Shown: in pieces, positions 46,817 to 55,233 of the stretch | Position numbering within the stretch: position 1 is the stretch's first letter | Layout: every line of letters begins with the position of its first letter | Assembly: GCF_002100145.1 (NCBI RefSeq) | Contig: NZ_JXQD01000025.1 | Span: forward strand, 271,417 to 335,416 | DNA length: 64,000 nucleotides | Origin: Vibrio sp. qd031 | Lineage (GTDB): Bacteria; Pseudomonadota; Gammaproteobacteria; Enterobacterales; Vibrionaceae | Direction: 5' to 3' | Notes under the pieces: generated by a model | What the model was told of the DNA's origin: nothing | Database searches by the model: none | The model's input: only the letters and a program-made list of their open reading frames with translations | Translations under genes and position numbers: made by a program

Positions 46817-46822
46817 ATAATA
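46817..46822 (-). promoter_or_regulatory. Candidate -10 box of the EPS operon promoter
   Basis: TATTAT on the minus strand would place transcription start near 46810. The centre of the CRP palindrome is then ~42 bases upstream, the class II arrangement. No good -35 hexamer is present, as is common for CRP class II promoters. The resulting leader would be ~300 bases long and include ops. Confidence 0.5.
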
Positions 46823-46844
46823 GCAATCGATTAGTTAAATTTAT

Positions 46845-46860
46845 TGTGATGTGCATCACA
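46845..46860. promoter_or_regulatory. CRP (cAMP receptor protein) binding site
   Basis: TGTGATGTGCATCACA is a perfect TGTGA-N6-TCACA palindrome in AT-rich flanks. It lies in the divergent region between the minus-strand EPS operon and the plus-strand glycosyltransferase gene at 47046. Spacing favours activation of the EPS side. Whether CRP activates or represses here cannot be told from sequence alone. Confidence 0.85.
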
Positions 46861-47045
46861 CTTAAGGGGCGTAGTTTTAGTAAGGTGGGGGAGTCTCAAC
46901 AGTGAGAGAGTGAAATTGGCTATTGTCGTATTCAAGTTCAACAGCGCATAACAACATACTCTTTGTCGTTACAATGTCTCGCAAATTGGACACTAGCGAA
47001 AATAGTTCTCACGTACTTTAAGAGAGGAGGGATAAGAGGAGAAGC

Positions 47046-48158
47046 ATGGAAGAGAATCTAAAGATCTTGCACGTAGTCAATCGCATTGGTAATGGAGGCT
47101 CGGAATCGGGAACCATCCACCTATCTTGTGCTCAAGCTAAGTACCATTCGATTCTACTGGTGGGGATCAAGCCTCCGCTCGATATTTACGCTGGAATCGC
47201 GGACGAGTTACTTGCGCGACTCAAACAGAGTGGTGTCGAGTACGAGCAACTCAACTTCTCCAATCTCCCCCCTGGATTATTGGTTAGTGCGTACCAACTA
47301 CTGTCTATCATTCGTCGATTTAAACCTGATGTAGTTCACTTGCATACCGACCACCCCGAATATCTGTATGCGCTCATAAAACCTTGGGTGGATGCGTTGG
47401 TGGTGAGAACAATCCGAAACACTGTGTTTTGGCCAACCAGCAAGGTCCGCGGAAAGTTTGCAGAACGCTCGCTAACAAAAGCTATTACTGCGCACTTTAC
47501 GCCCGACAGCATAACGGCGCTTAATGCGCGACGAGCGGAGTTTGGCTTACCGCCGCCACAGACCAATAAAATTGTGCCTAATGCCATCAACCGCCACTGC
47601 GAAGTCAATCAAGAGCAGAGTGTAGTACGCTATCAAGAGGGGAAACTTAATCTTGGGTTTATCGGGCGGTTGACCTATCAAAAAGGCCCTGACGTTCTTT
47701 TGGAAGCAATAAAGCAGCTTCCTGAACAGAGCATTGCGCTGCATTTTATTGGTGATGGGGAAGAAAAACAGACCTTAGAAGCGATGAGCGAGTCGATTCC
47801 GCAACTGATCTTTTTCTATGGCGCGGTGCCTTACGCTAGGCAAAACATTAAGGATTTCGATTACCTTGTGGTGCCGTCACGCTATGAGGGTTTTGGGTTG
47901 ATCTCGCTTGAAGGTCAGATAGAAAAGACGCCCGTAATAGCCGCACGTGCTCCGGGACTGACCCCTTCTTTGCCAGAGAAGTGGCCCCTACTTTTTGACA
48001 ATGAGTCGAGTGAGCAACTCGCGCAGTTATTGCAACGCTTAATTGAGCACAAGGACGATCAGTCTGACATTATAAAACTAGGGTTTGAGAATGCGCTGAA
48101 CTATACCATGGAGGCTCAAGTTGAGCGCTATACCAAGCTGTATCAGCAGCATTTGTAG
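47046..48158 (+). CDS. Glycosyltransferase family 4 protein, divergent from the EPS operon
   Basis: The 370-residue GT-B enzyme shows VVNRIGNGGSESGTIHLS at the start, VVHLHTDHPEYLYAL and VVRTIRNTVFWPTSK in the acceptor domain, the hinge motif LNLGFIGRLTYQKGPDVLLE, and the donor site VPSRYEGFGLISLEGQIEKT with both conserved Glu. It faces away from the EPS operon and shares its regulatory region. It could act on the same polymer as an extra branching step, or on another glycan; the sequence does not decide. Confidence 0.9.
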   Translation: MEENLKILHVVNRIGNGGSESGTIHLSCAQAKYHSILLVGIKPPLDIYAGIADELLARLKQSGVEYEQLNFSNLPPGLLVSAYQLLSIIRRFKPDVVHLHTDHPEYLYALIKPWVDALVVRTIRNTVFWPTSKVRGKFAERSLTKAITAHFTPDSITALNARRAEFGLPPPQTNKIVPNAINRHCEVNQEQSVVRYQEGKLNLGFIGRLTYQKGPDVLLEAIKQLPEQSIALHFIGDGEEKQTLEAMSESIPQLIFFYGAVPYARQNIKDFDYLVVPSRYEGFGLISLEGQIEKTPVIAARAPGLTPSLPEKWPLLFDNESSEQLAQLLQRLIEHKDDQSDIIKLGFENALNYTMEAQVERYTKLYQQHL

Positions 48159-48211
48159 GGATATGTTTTGTCTATGTTTCGATAAGTATTGGATGCATAG
48201 CGAGAACAAAA

Positions 48212-48238
48212 AAAGGGCTGATTTTCATCAGCCCTTTT
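48212..48238. terminator. Bidirectional terminator between glycosyltransferase and fadL
   Basis: AAAGGGCTGA and TCAGCCCTTT form a 10-bp stem with a 6-base loop, flanked by A-run and T-run on both sides. It serves the convergent genes ending at 48158 (plus) and 48261 (minus). Confidence 0.92.
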
Positions 48239-48260
48239 TCGCAAAATCTATAGATTAGAT

Positions 48261-49526
48261 TTAGAAACGGTGGCTGTATTGAACACCGTATAGCCATGCG
48301 TCAGCACGGGTTGTTGCCGTAACATAAACTTGCTCAGTAAGGACGTCTGTTACTTCAACATCGTGACCAACTAGGTATGTTACACCGAAGTCTAGGCTGT
48401 TGTTTTCAGAGAAGTGGTAACTTGCGCCTGCAGAGAACCATTGGCGATCAGAGTCTGGTACAGAGATTGAAGTGATTTCGTCTTGTGCACTGGTGTCGTA
48501 CATGTAACCTACACGAGCTTCCCAGTTTTTGTTGATGTAGTACGTACCACCGATTGCGTAGTGCATACCATCTTGCCACTCATAATCTTTGATCAATACA
48601 TCATCAGTAGTTTCTAGCTTGTCGAATGCGCTCCAACCGATCCATTGTACGCTATAGTGCACGGCAAAATCAGTTTGGTTAATGCGGTGGTAACCAGAGA
48701 ACTCTAGCATTGATGGCAATGGGAGAATTAGGTCGCCAATGTCATCATTTGATTGATATTCTACTGTACCGCTCGCTTCAATTGTTGGGCTGTAGTGATA
48801 CGCTAAACCAAAGCGGTTATTTTCGTTTAATTCAAATACGGTACCTAGATTGAAGCCGAGGCCGTACCCTTTAGCGTCAACATTGAGTAACTCTGCAGGT
48901 TCTGGTAATGCTCCAAAATCTGAGGTTCTATATAATTCACCGGTACCATATACAATGTCGAGTCCACCGCCAATACTCCATTGACTGTTTAGTCGATAGG
49001 AGGCAGCAAGTGCAATGTTAATACTTGAAACATTGGTCGTTCCACCAAAAGCATCAGCGCCCGGGATAAGTACTGGACCAAGTGCAGCACCAGTGGCACG
49101 GCCAAAATCATCAGAAAACTCATTGCTAGTGCCAAAATTTGAATATACACCAGCACCAAGAGCTAATTTCTCATTCATTGGAACAACAAGGTAGATATTA
49201 GGCACTGGAGTTGTACCGCCGTTGCTTGCATCATCGATGCTACCGCCACCGAATGGACGTGTATATTCGATGTCCGTCACACTAATATCAGTGCTAATCG
49301 CATTCACACCAACAGAAAATTCAGTTTTATCAAACAGCGCCATTGCCGCTGGGTTACGAGCCATGACTGATGCGTTGTCCGCAATAACCGCGTCACCAGC
49401 AAATGCACGGCCTAGGCCTGTTGCAGATTGGGCGTTAAGTTGAAAACCAGCAGCGAAAGCTTGTTGGCTTGTAAGGGCAACCGCTGTTGCCAAAATCGTG
49501 CGGGTAAATATACGTGACTGCTTCAT
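48261..49526 (-). CDS. fadL: Long-chain fatty acid outer-membrane transporter FadL
   Basis: FadL takes long-chain fatty acids across the outer membrane. The 421-residue product has a signal peptide (~1-25, SQQAFAAGFQLN), the N-terminal hatch region with the family motif GLGRAFAGDAVIADNASVMA and RNPAAMALFDKTEFSVG, many beta strands (14 in the family), and a C-terminal Phe (YGVQYSHRF). It lies near fadIJ, so uptake and beta-oxidation genes are close. A candidate FadR site lies ~120 bases upstream. Confidence 0.95.
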   Translation of the reverse strand: MKQSRIFTRTILATAVALTSQQAFAAGFQLNAQSATGLGRAFAGDAVIADNASVMARNPAAMALFDKTEFSVGVNAISTDISVTDIEYTRPFGGGSIDDASNGGTTPVPNIYLVVPMNEKLALGAGVYSNFGTSNEFSDDFGRATGAALGPVLIPGADAFGGTTNVSSINIALAASYRLNSQWSIGGGLDIVYGTGELYRTSDFGALPEPAELLNVDAKGYGLGFNLGTVFELNENNRFGLAYHYSPTIEASGTVEYQSNDDIGDLILPLPSMLEFSGYHRINQTDFAVHYSVQWIGWSAFDKLETTDDVLIKDYEWQDGMHYAIGGTYYINKNWEARVGYMYDTSAQDEITSISVPDSDRQWFSAGASYHFSENNSLDFGVTYLVGHDVEVTDVLTEQVYVTATTRADAWLYGVQYSHRF

Positions 49527-49840
49527 TATTCATCCTTATTGACCGTCTCTACGGACGGTTGTGATTGTGTAACGCCTTAACGTTAGTATTACTAATTGTT
49601 TACCATTAGTTTAGGCGCGTATCCTATCGTATTCGTCCGTTAAACATATCAGACCACTTGAGTTTGTGGGGCTAAATGTTCTGAAATGTTGCCAAAATAA
49701 CGCTAATGTAAGCAATTAAGTTATTATTAGCGTCTTTACTCTATTTTAACACTTCGTTTACATATTAGAGCGTAAGAAATACCTTTGGCAAGTTTTTTTA
49801 TTGTCGCCAGTTTTTTGTGTGCTACTGGTTGTAAAACGAA
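49527..49840. other. Non-coding region upstream of fadL
   Basis: This AT-rich region of about 310 bases has no gene. It must hold the fadL promoter (read to the left). The only recognisable element is a partial FadR-type palindrome, listed separately; the right part contains several T-runs before the terminator of the neighbouring gene. Confidence 0.5.
49643..49659. promoter_or_regulatory. Candidate FadR site upstream of fadL
   Basis: AACATATCAGACCACTT agrees with the FadR consensus AACTGGTCTGACCAGTT at 12 of 17 positions by eye, with one good half-site (GACCA). FadR represses fatty-acid degradation genes when acyl-CoA is absent. The left half-site is poor, so the call is tentative. Confidence 0.35.
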
Positions 49841-49864
49841 AAAAGCACCCCGAAGGGTGCTTTT
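49841..49864 (-). terminator. Terminator of the sigma/anti-sigma operon
   Basis: AAAAGCACCC and GGGTGCTTTT form a 10-bp stem with loop CGAA. On the minus strand it is followed by further T residues. It lies 30 bases after the stop of the gene at 49894 and should end that minus-strand transcript. Confidence 0.9.
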
Positions 49865-49893
49865 GCCTATTTCAATTAATCGCGAAAACGGAG

Positions 49894-50610
49894 TTAACTG
49901 GTTGGCTCAATAATGGAGACCAATCTCTCTACAATTGCGTTTAGGTTTTCGTCTTGCTCACCGACCACAATCAAGGTGGCGTCACCCATTGGGGCAAGTT
50001 CACCTGCGAAGGTTTCGTCAGAGAACTGGCTAGCGCTGTCGGCGGAAATTTTGGTGATAAACAGAGTAACCCGTCCTTTTTCACCGGCAAACTCAACGTG
50101 CATCGCGGTAGACTCACCAAATCCACAGTGGTTTAAGTAGTAGACATGGTAGGGAAAGTCTTCGGTAAACTGAAACTCAAACGGCTGCAGCTTCATGTTC
50201 AGTTGTGGCATTTCTGCTTGTTCATCCAGCGCGTTTGTAAATGGGCGCTCTGCATGCACATGCTCCATCGCGGTTTGCGACAAGCTTGCATAGGCAGGTT
50301 GAGCAATCAGTGCTCCCCAATTTAGCTGGCCTGCAGCCAAACCCACCGCAAATGCCACGGAAGCCGCAATGCTGAGTGCACGCTTGCCAAAACTGGGCGT
50401 CACCACGTTATTTGAGCTTTGGAACAAGATTTTGTCGGCCAGATCTTCGGGAACATCCACACGCATAGCTTGTTCAATGCGGGCATCTAGGCTGAGCATC
50501 TCATCAATAAACTTAGCTTGGCTTGGGTTGTCTGACACATGCTCGGCGACGTCGGCATCACGATTTTTGGGATCAGAGATGACCCGACGGCGAAATTCTA
50601 ACTCATCCAT
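49894..50610 (-). CDS. DUF3379-like membrane protein, probable anti-sigma factor
   Basis: The 238-residue product has a short cytoplasmic N-terminal part (~1-75; DELEFRRRVISDPKNRD, then IEQAMRVDVPEDLADKIL), one membrane helix (~82-100, LSIAASVAFAVGLAAGQL) and a periplasmic domain (~105-238) ending in a VVGEQDEN beta stretch. Overlap by 8 bases with the ECF sigma gene upstream and this topology suggest that it holds that sigma factor at the membrane. It lacks an obvious zinc HX3CX2C anti-sigma motif. The family assignment (DUF3379) is by recognition only. Confidence 0.75.
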   Translation of the reverse strand: MDELEFRRRVISDPKNRDADVAEHVSDNPSQAKFIDEMLSLDARIEQAMRVDVPEDLADKILFQSSNNVVTPSFGKRALSIAASVAFAVGLAAGQLNWGALIAQPAYASLSQTAMEHVHAERPFTNALDEQAEMPQLNMKLQPFEFQFTEDFPYHVYYLNHCGFGESTAMHVEFAGEKGRVTLFITKISADSASQFSDETFAGELAPMGDATLIVVGEQDENLNAIVERLVSIIEPTS

Positions 50611-51166
50611 TGTGTCTCTCCTTATTTGTGTTGGACTCGTCGAGCAGCTCTTTCAATTGATTGCGTGCTCTAAACAAGCGAGTCATTACAGTATTGGTGT
50701 TTAGATCTAAGATCGTTCCGATCTCTTCACCAGTAAATCCGCCCACCACTTGCAGGAAGAGCGGTTCGCGGTATTCGACGTCTAAGCGGAGAATTTGCGC
50801 TTGAAGCCACTCTTGCTGATGAAAGCCATCGTCGTTTACAAAAGCGTCGCCACTGTGATCGTCGATGTCGACCAGTTCAAGCTGCTTGCGTTCAAATCGA
50901 CGAGCGTTTTCGCGGCGCAGTATGGTGATTAGCCACGCTTTCGCTGCTTTTTCGTCTTGTAAGCTATCGAGCGATTTCCAAGCCCTAAGGCAGGTTTCCT
51001 GTACCAAATCTTCGGCTACTGTGCGGTCTTTACACAGCCAGTAAGCGTAGCGAAACAGGTCGCGATGATAGGCCCTCACTAGGGACTCGTATTTGTTTTG
51101 CTTATCCATGTCAGAGTTGACCGTGGATGTGGCTTTTTTCTTTCCAAAAAAGTCAGAAATTGACAC
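50603..51166 (-). CDS. ECF-type RNA polymerase sigma factor
   Basis: This is a group IV sigma factor of 187 residues. Region 2 reads YHRDLFRYAYWLCKDRTVAE then DLVQETCLRAWKSLDSL. Region 4 reads REPLFLQVVGGFTGEEIGTI with a helix-turn-helix LDLNTNTVMTRLFRARNQL. The start is GTG with a strong AGGAGGT ribosome site 4 bases upstream; an ATG 19 codons later is less likely. It overlaps the probable anti-sigma gene. Target promoters are unknown; the neighbourhood (fadL, fadIJ) hints at an envelope or lipid signal, by inference only. Confidence 0.93.
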   Translation of the reverse strand: MSISDFFGKKKATSTVNSDMDKQNKYESLVRAYHRDLFRYAYWLCKDRTVAEDLVQETCLRAWKSLDSLQDEKAAKAWLITILRRENARRFERKQLELVDIDDHSGDAFVNDDGFHQQEWLQAQILRLDVEYREPLFLQVVGGFTGEEIGTILDLNTNTVMTRLFRARNQLKELLDESNTNKERHNG

Positions 51167-51263
51167 TGCAACCTCCTGTTGCCGATTTGTGCAATTTACT
51201 ATTTCGTTGAAATGATTGATCTATTTCAATTCGTTAAGCTTATTTTTACGTATATTACACGCT

Positions 51264-51433
51264 GTTGCCCAGTTAGTCATGGCAGATTAACTCGTTGAGC
51301 AGGGCAACACTTCTTATGAAGGCTGACTTTACTTTCTCCTTATTATCGGGAAACTGATAATTTGAGCGGGCTACAGATTGCCCCACTAAAAAAAGAAATT
51401 ACTCTACCACGCCATTGAGCGTGGTTTTTTTTA
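51264..51433 (+). ncRNA. Candidate structured RNA with its own terminator
   Basis: No coding gene precedes the terminator at 51406. Upstream lie a long-range helix (GTTGCCC 51264-51270 with GGGCAAC 51302-51308), a 7-bp hairpin with a GAAA tetraloop (51343-51360), and a 4-bp hairpin (GGGC 51368-51371 with GCCC 51380-51383). GGGCAA 51302-51307 can instead pair with TTGCCC 51378-51383. A weak -10 (TATATT, 51251-51256) lies just upstream. A 13-codon frame (ATG 51316) has no good ribosome site. It may be a small RNA or an attenuated leader. Confidence 0.5.
51406..51433 (+). terminator. Orphan intrinsic terminator
   Basis: ACCACGC and GCGTGGT form a 7-bp stem with a 6-base loop, followed by a run of T residues. 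It points to the right, yet no plus-strand gene lies between here and aroused upstream genes, since the neighbour at 51166 reads leftward. It therefore marks a short non-coding transcript. Confidence 0.85.
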
Positions 51434-51453
51434 TCTAATGATTCTAACTAGCC

Positions 51454-51474
51454 TCGATTCTCGATTCTCGATTC
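51454..51474. repeat. Three tandem copies of TCGATTC
   Basis: Three perfect 7-bp copies lie just after the orphan terminator. This is too short and too few to be a CRISPR or a known element; it looks like a slippage microsatellite. Confidence 0.8.
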
Positions 51475-51614
51475 TCACCCCTGTCGACTCATTTAGCACA
51501 AATACTTCAAACACTTTGCTTGTCGGCAACGCCCCATTCTGTGCTTTGTAACACTTTTCTAACTATTATTTTTAAACGCACGTTTGAAGTTGTTAACAAA
51601 TTGGTTACAATGGC

Positions 51615-51631
51615 CTGAGGTCTGACCTCTG
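51615..51631. promoter_or_regulatory. Candidate FadR site upstream of fadIJ
   Basis: The core GGTCTGACC (51619-51627) is identical to the centre of the FadR consensus AACTGGTCTGACCAGTT, but the outer bases match poorly. It lies ~96 bases before the fadI start, a plausible operator position for a beta-oxidation operon. Confidence 0.45.
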
Positions 51632-51726
51632 ATTTTTGTTAACTGACGCAGAGGCAACAACGACAATAAAGACAAACCGTCGGTGATTTTTTCGCCACGG
51701 ACGCGTGAATGGATAAAGGAGAAGCT

Positions 51727-53034
51727 ATGGGCGTTCAAAATTTGAAAACCCCTTCAGGTGAAAGGATTGCCGTCGTCTCAGGACTGCGCACGCCTTTTGC
51801 GAGACAGAGTACCGAGTTTGGCCAAGTGGCTGCCGTAGATTTAGGCAAAATGGTAGTGAACGAACTGATGGCTCGAACCGACATTGATCCGGCTCTGATC
51901 GATCAAGTGGTTTTTGGGCAAGTGATCCAGATGCCTGCAGCCCCAAACATTGCGCGTGAAATCGTGCTGGGTACCGGAATGAATGTGCACACCGACGCGT
52001 ACAGTGTGACTCGAGCTTGTGCGACGTCTTTCCAAGCCGCTGCAAACGTTGCAGAAAGCATTTTGTCAGGCACCGTTGAAATTGGTATTGCTGGCGGTGC
52101 GGATTCATCGTCTGTGTTGCCGATTGGGGTATCAAAAAAATTGGCGGCTAATCTATTGGCGCTAAGTAAGACCAAAACCGTCGGACAAAAACTGAAGATT
52201 CTAAAAAGTTTGTCGTTTAAAGATCTTATGCCAGTGCCACCGGCCGTTGCAGAGTATTCAACAGGCCTTAGTATGGGGCAGACCGCCGAGCAAATGGCTA
52301 AGTCACACGGTATTACACGTTTAGAGCAAGATGAGTTAGCGCACCGTTCACACTCGCTAGCCGCGAAAGCTTGGAATGATGGATTGCTGCGTGACGAAGT
52401 AATGACCGCCTATCCAGAACCTTACAAAGCGTTTATTGATAGAGACAACAACGTTCGCTTTGACTCTCAATTAGAAAGCTACGCCAAACTGCGTCCTGCG
52501 TTTGACCGTAAGTTTGGGACTGTTACCGCGGCAAACGCAACGCCTCTTACTGATGGCGCGTCCGCCATCATGTTAATGCGTGAAGGTCGCGCAAAAGAGC
52601 TTGGTTTAGACGTTCTGGGTTACATTCGCTCTTATGCATTTTCTGCCATTGACGTGTGGGAAGACATGCTGATGGGACCTTCTTATGCAACGCCTATCGC
52701 GTTGGATCGTGCGGGTATCACGCTACAAGATCTAACACTCATTGAAATGCACGAAGCCTTTGCTGCTCAAGCTCTGTCCAATGTGAAAATGTTCGGTAGC
52801 GAAAAATTTGCCAAAGAGAAACTGAATCGAAGCCGCGCGATTGGCGAGATTGATATGGACAAATTTAATGTAATGGGAAGCTCGATTGCTTACGGTCACC
52901 CCTTTGCGGCTACCGGAACCAGAATGATCACCCAAACTCTTCGCGAGTTGAAACGACGTGGAGGTGGCCTTGCGCTTAATACAGCGTGTGCCGCAGGTGG
53001 ACTAGGCGCTGCAATGGTGTTGGAGGCAGAATAA
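51727..53034 (+). CDS. fadI: 3-ketoacyl-CoA thiolase FadI
   Basis: FadI cleaves 3-ketoacyl-CoA with CoA in the last step of beta-oxidation and pairs with FadJ. The 435-residue product starts at ATG 51727, 7 bases after AGGAG, giving [20 protein letters not shown]; an in-frame ATG at 51709 is less well placed. The acyl-enzyme Cys is in [12 protein letters not shown] (~100), the His/Glu region is [27 protein letters not shown] holds the catalytic His, and [16 protein letters not shown] holds the second Cys. Its stop overlaps the fadJ start (TAATG). Confidence 0.96.
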   Translation: MGVQNLKTPSGERIAVVSGLRTPFARQSTEFGQVAAVDLGKMVVNELMARTDIDPALIDQVVFGQVIQMPAAPNIAREIVLGTGMNVHTDAYSVTRACATSFQAAANVAESILSGTVEIGIAGGADSSSVLPIGVSKKLAANLLALSKTKTVGQKLKILKSLSFKDLMPVPPAVAEYSTGLSMGQTAEQMAKSHGITRLEQDELAHRSHSLAAKAWNDGLLRDEVMTAYPEPYKAFIDRDNNVRFDSQLESYAKLRPAFDRKFGTVTAANATPLTDGASAIMLMREGRAKELGLDVLGYIRSYAFSAIDVWEDMLMGPSYATPIALDRAGITLQDLTLIEMHEAFAAQALSNVKMFGSEKFAKEKLNRSRAIGEIDMDKFNVMGSSIAYGHPFAATGTRMITQTLRELKRRGGGLALNTACAAGGLGAAMVLEAE

Positions 53035-55142
53035 TGATTCAAGATAAAGCATTTACTCTCACGATAGACGAAAACAATCTGGCTTGGTTGGCAATTGACG
53101 TACCTGGCGAGAAAATGAACACCTTACAATCGGCCTTCGCTGACGAGATGGAAGAGATCTTTGTTGAACTCGAGTCCAAACAAGACAAACTGGCGGGATT
53201 GGTGGTGCACTCGACCAAACCCGATAATTTTGTCGCCGGTGCTGACGTACGCATGCTCGATGCTTGCACCACCGCAGCCGAAGCTGAAGGGCTTGCGGCT
53301 AAAGGCCAGCAAATGTTTGATAAGCTGGCGTCTATGCCATTTACGACCGTTGCGGCTATTCATGGCCCGTGCCTTGGCGGTGGCCTAGAGCTCGCGCTGG
53401 CGTGTGATTACCGCGTCAGCAGTGATGCAGACATCACGCGACTGGGTCTGCCGGAAGTTCAGCTTGGGTTGTTGCCAGGCTCTGGTGGCACGCAGCGCCT
53501 ACCGCGTTTGATTGGTTTGCTGGCATCGTTGGATATTATATTAACCGGCAAACAGCTGCGCGCTAAAAAAGCCAAGAAGCTAGGCCTTGTAGAAGAGTCG
53601 GTGCCCAATACGGTGCTGCTGACTGTGGCTGCCCAATATGCGGCTAAGTCCAAGCCTAAGCGCAAAGTCTCGACAAAAGAAAAATTGATGTCGGGTGTTG
53701 GGCGTGGCGTCATTTTTGATAAAGCACGCAAGCAAACACTTTCCAAGACACGAGGCAATTATCCAGCGGCAGAAGCGATTTTAGATGTGATCCGCTTTGG
53801 CCTTGAAAAAGGCATGAAAAAGGGCCTTGCGAACGAAGCGAAGCGATTTGGTGAATTGGTGATGACCTCTGAGTCCAAAGCACTGCGCTCGATCTTTTTT
53901 GCTACGACAGAAATGAAAAAAGACAACGGCGCCGATGCCGAGCCTCAAGTCGTTAACCGCATAGGTGTGTTGGGTGGCGGCTTGATGGGCGCAGGTATAG
54001 CACATGTGAGCGTTGCCAAAGCTAAAGTGCCGGTTCGGGTTAAGGATGTGAGTGAAAAGGGCGTGCTGAATGCGCTTCAGTACAACTACAAACTGTTTGA
54101 AAAGCAGCGTAAGCGTCGCATTTTAACCAGAGCAAAAGTTCAAGCTAACATGAACCAGTTAACCGGCGGAACGGATTTTACTACCTTTAGTCAGGCCGAT
54201 ATGGTGATTGAAGCGGTGTTTGAAGACCTTTCACTAAAGCAGCAGATGGTGAATGACATCGAGCAAAACGGCAAATCGGGTGTGATATTTGCGACCAATA
54301 CGTCGTCTTTGCCGATCGCGCAAATTGCTGAGCAGGCGGATAAGCCAGAAAATGTCATTGGTTTGCACTACTTCTCACCAGCAGAAAAAATGCCCCTTGC
54401 AGAGATCATTCCGCATGAAGGAACGTCTGAACAAACGATAGCAACCACAGTCGCGTTTGCCCGCAAACAAGGTAAAACACCGATTGTTGTGAAAGACAAA
54501 GCGGGCTTTTTCGTCAACCGGATCCTAGCCCCGTACATGAATGAATCGGCTCACTTATTGTTGGCTAATGAACCCATCGAACATATTGATAAGTCATTGC
54601 TCGATTTCGGCTTCCCTGTAGGACCGATCACCTTACTCGACGAAGTAGGTGTCGATATAGGCTCGAAAATTATGCCAATTTTGGTTAATGAGCTGGGGCC
54701 ACGATTCCAAGGGCCGGATGTGTTTGACATCTTGCTTAAAGATGATCGTAAAGGGCGCAAATCTGGCAAAGGTTTCTATACCTACAAAGGCAAAGATAAG
54801 AAAGTTGATGAGACGGTGTATAAGGTATTGTCCATTACGCCAAATCAAAGCATTAGCGCTGAAGACTTAGCATTGAGATGTGTACTACCAATGCTAAATG
54901 AAGCAGCGTTGTGTTTGGAAGAAGGGATCATACGCAGTGCTCGTGATGGCGACATTGGCGCTATCTTCGGTATTGGTTTCCCTCCATTCTTAGGTGGGCC
55001 ATTCCGTTATATGGACCAATACGGCTTGCCAGAGCTCGTTGCTAAGATGAATAGCTTTGCCGATTCTTACGGTGAACGCTTTAAGCCTTGTGACGTGTTA
55101 GAACGCATGGCCGAAAATGGCGAAAGCTTCTACGACAAGTGA
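53034..55142 (+). CDS. fadJ: Fatty acid oxidation complex alpha subunit FadJ
   Basis: FadJ is a multifunctional enoyl-CoA hydratase, isomerase and 3-hydroxyacyl-CoA dehydrogenase. The 702-residue product has an N-terminal crotonase domain with the oxyanion region [20 protein letters not shown] and catalytic Glu residues ([19 protein letters not shown]), and a C-terminal dehydrogenase with the Rossmann start [31 protein letters not shown] and the catalytic [11 protein letters not shown]. The start at 53034 shares one base with the fadI stop. It is the last gene of fadIJ, and a strong terminator follows. Confidence 0.96.
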   Translation: MIQDKAFTLTIDENNLAWLAIDVPGEKMNTLQSAFADEMEEIFVELESKQDKLAGLVVHSTKPDNFVAGADVRMLDACTTAAEAEGLAAKGQQMFDKLASMPFTTVAAIHGPCLGGGLELALACDYRVSSDADITRLGLPEVQLGLLPGSGGTQRLPRLIGLLASLDIILTGKQLRAKKAKKLGLVEESVPNTVLLTVAAQYAAKSKPKRKVSTKEKLMSGVGRGVIFDKARKQTLSKTRGNYPAAEAILDVIRFGLEKGMKKGLANEAKRFGELVMTSESKALRSIFFATTEMKKDNGADAEPQVVNRIGVLGGGLMGAGIAHVSVAKAKVPVRVKDVSEKGVLNALQYNYKLFEKQRKRRILTRAKVQANMNQLTGGTDFTTFSQADMVIEAVFEDLSLKQQMVNDIEQNGKSGVIFATNTSSLPIAQIAEQADKPENVIGLHYFSPAEKMPLAEIIPHEGTSEQTIATTVAFARKQGKTPIVVKDKAGFFVNRILAPYMNESAHLLLANEPIEHIDKSLLDFGFPVGPITLLDEVGVDIGSKIMPILVNELGPRFQGPDVFDILLKDDRKGRKSGKGFYTYKGKDKKVDETVYKVLSITPNQSISAEDLALRCVLPMLNEAALCLEEGIIRSARDGDIGAIFGIGFPPFLGGPFRYMDQYGLPELVAKMNSFADSYGERFKPCDVLERMAENGESFYDK

Positions 55143-55233
55143 ATTGCGAAATAACAGCGGAATGGCCCTTTGTTGAGGTTAGGTATTGAGTATTACTTGT
55201 AGAGAATAACTCGATACTTAGCCAATAGAAATT

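Larger units (their letters stand above)
46510..47045. other. 536-base divergent regulatory region of the EPS island
   Basis: No gene is seen. The region contains, from left to right, the leader hairpin, the ops element, a candidate -10 box and the CRP site, all listed separately. The right third (46870-47045) should hold the promoter of the glycosyltransferase at 47046. That gene is preceded by a very purine-rich ribosome region (GAGAGGAGGG, then AGAGGAGAAG). Confidence 0.7.
51167..51726. other. Non-coding region between the ECF sigma gene and fadI
   Basis: This divergent region of about 560 bases has no credible gene. It holds the candidate structured RNA, the orphan terminator, the TCGATTC repeat and a FadR-like site, each listed on its own. 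The left end should include the promoter of the ECF sigma operon (reading left). ECF operons often autoregulate, but no matching promoter pair could be recognised with confidence. Confidence 0.6.

Noticed and set aside
47336..47744. Minus-strand reading frames inside the glycosyltransferase at 47046
   Set aside because: They overlap a clear GT4 gene and have no domain features.
51316..51357. 13-codon leader peptide inside the candidate RNA
   Set aside because: There is no suitable ribosome site at normal distance and no codon bias typical of attenuator peptides; kept only as a note under the RNA.
51454..51474. TCGATTC tandem copies as a CRISPR-like or regulatory array
   Set aside because: Units are 7 bp, directly adjacent and only three; there are no spacers and no cas genes.
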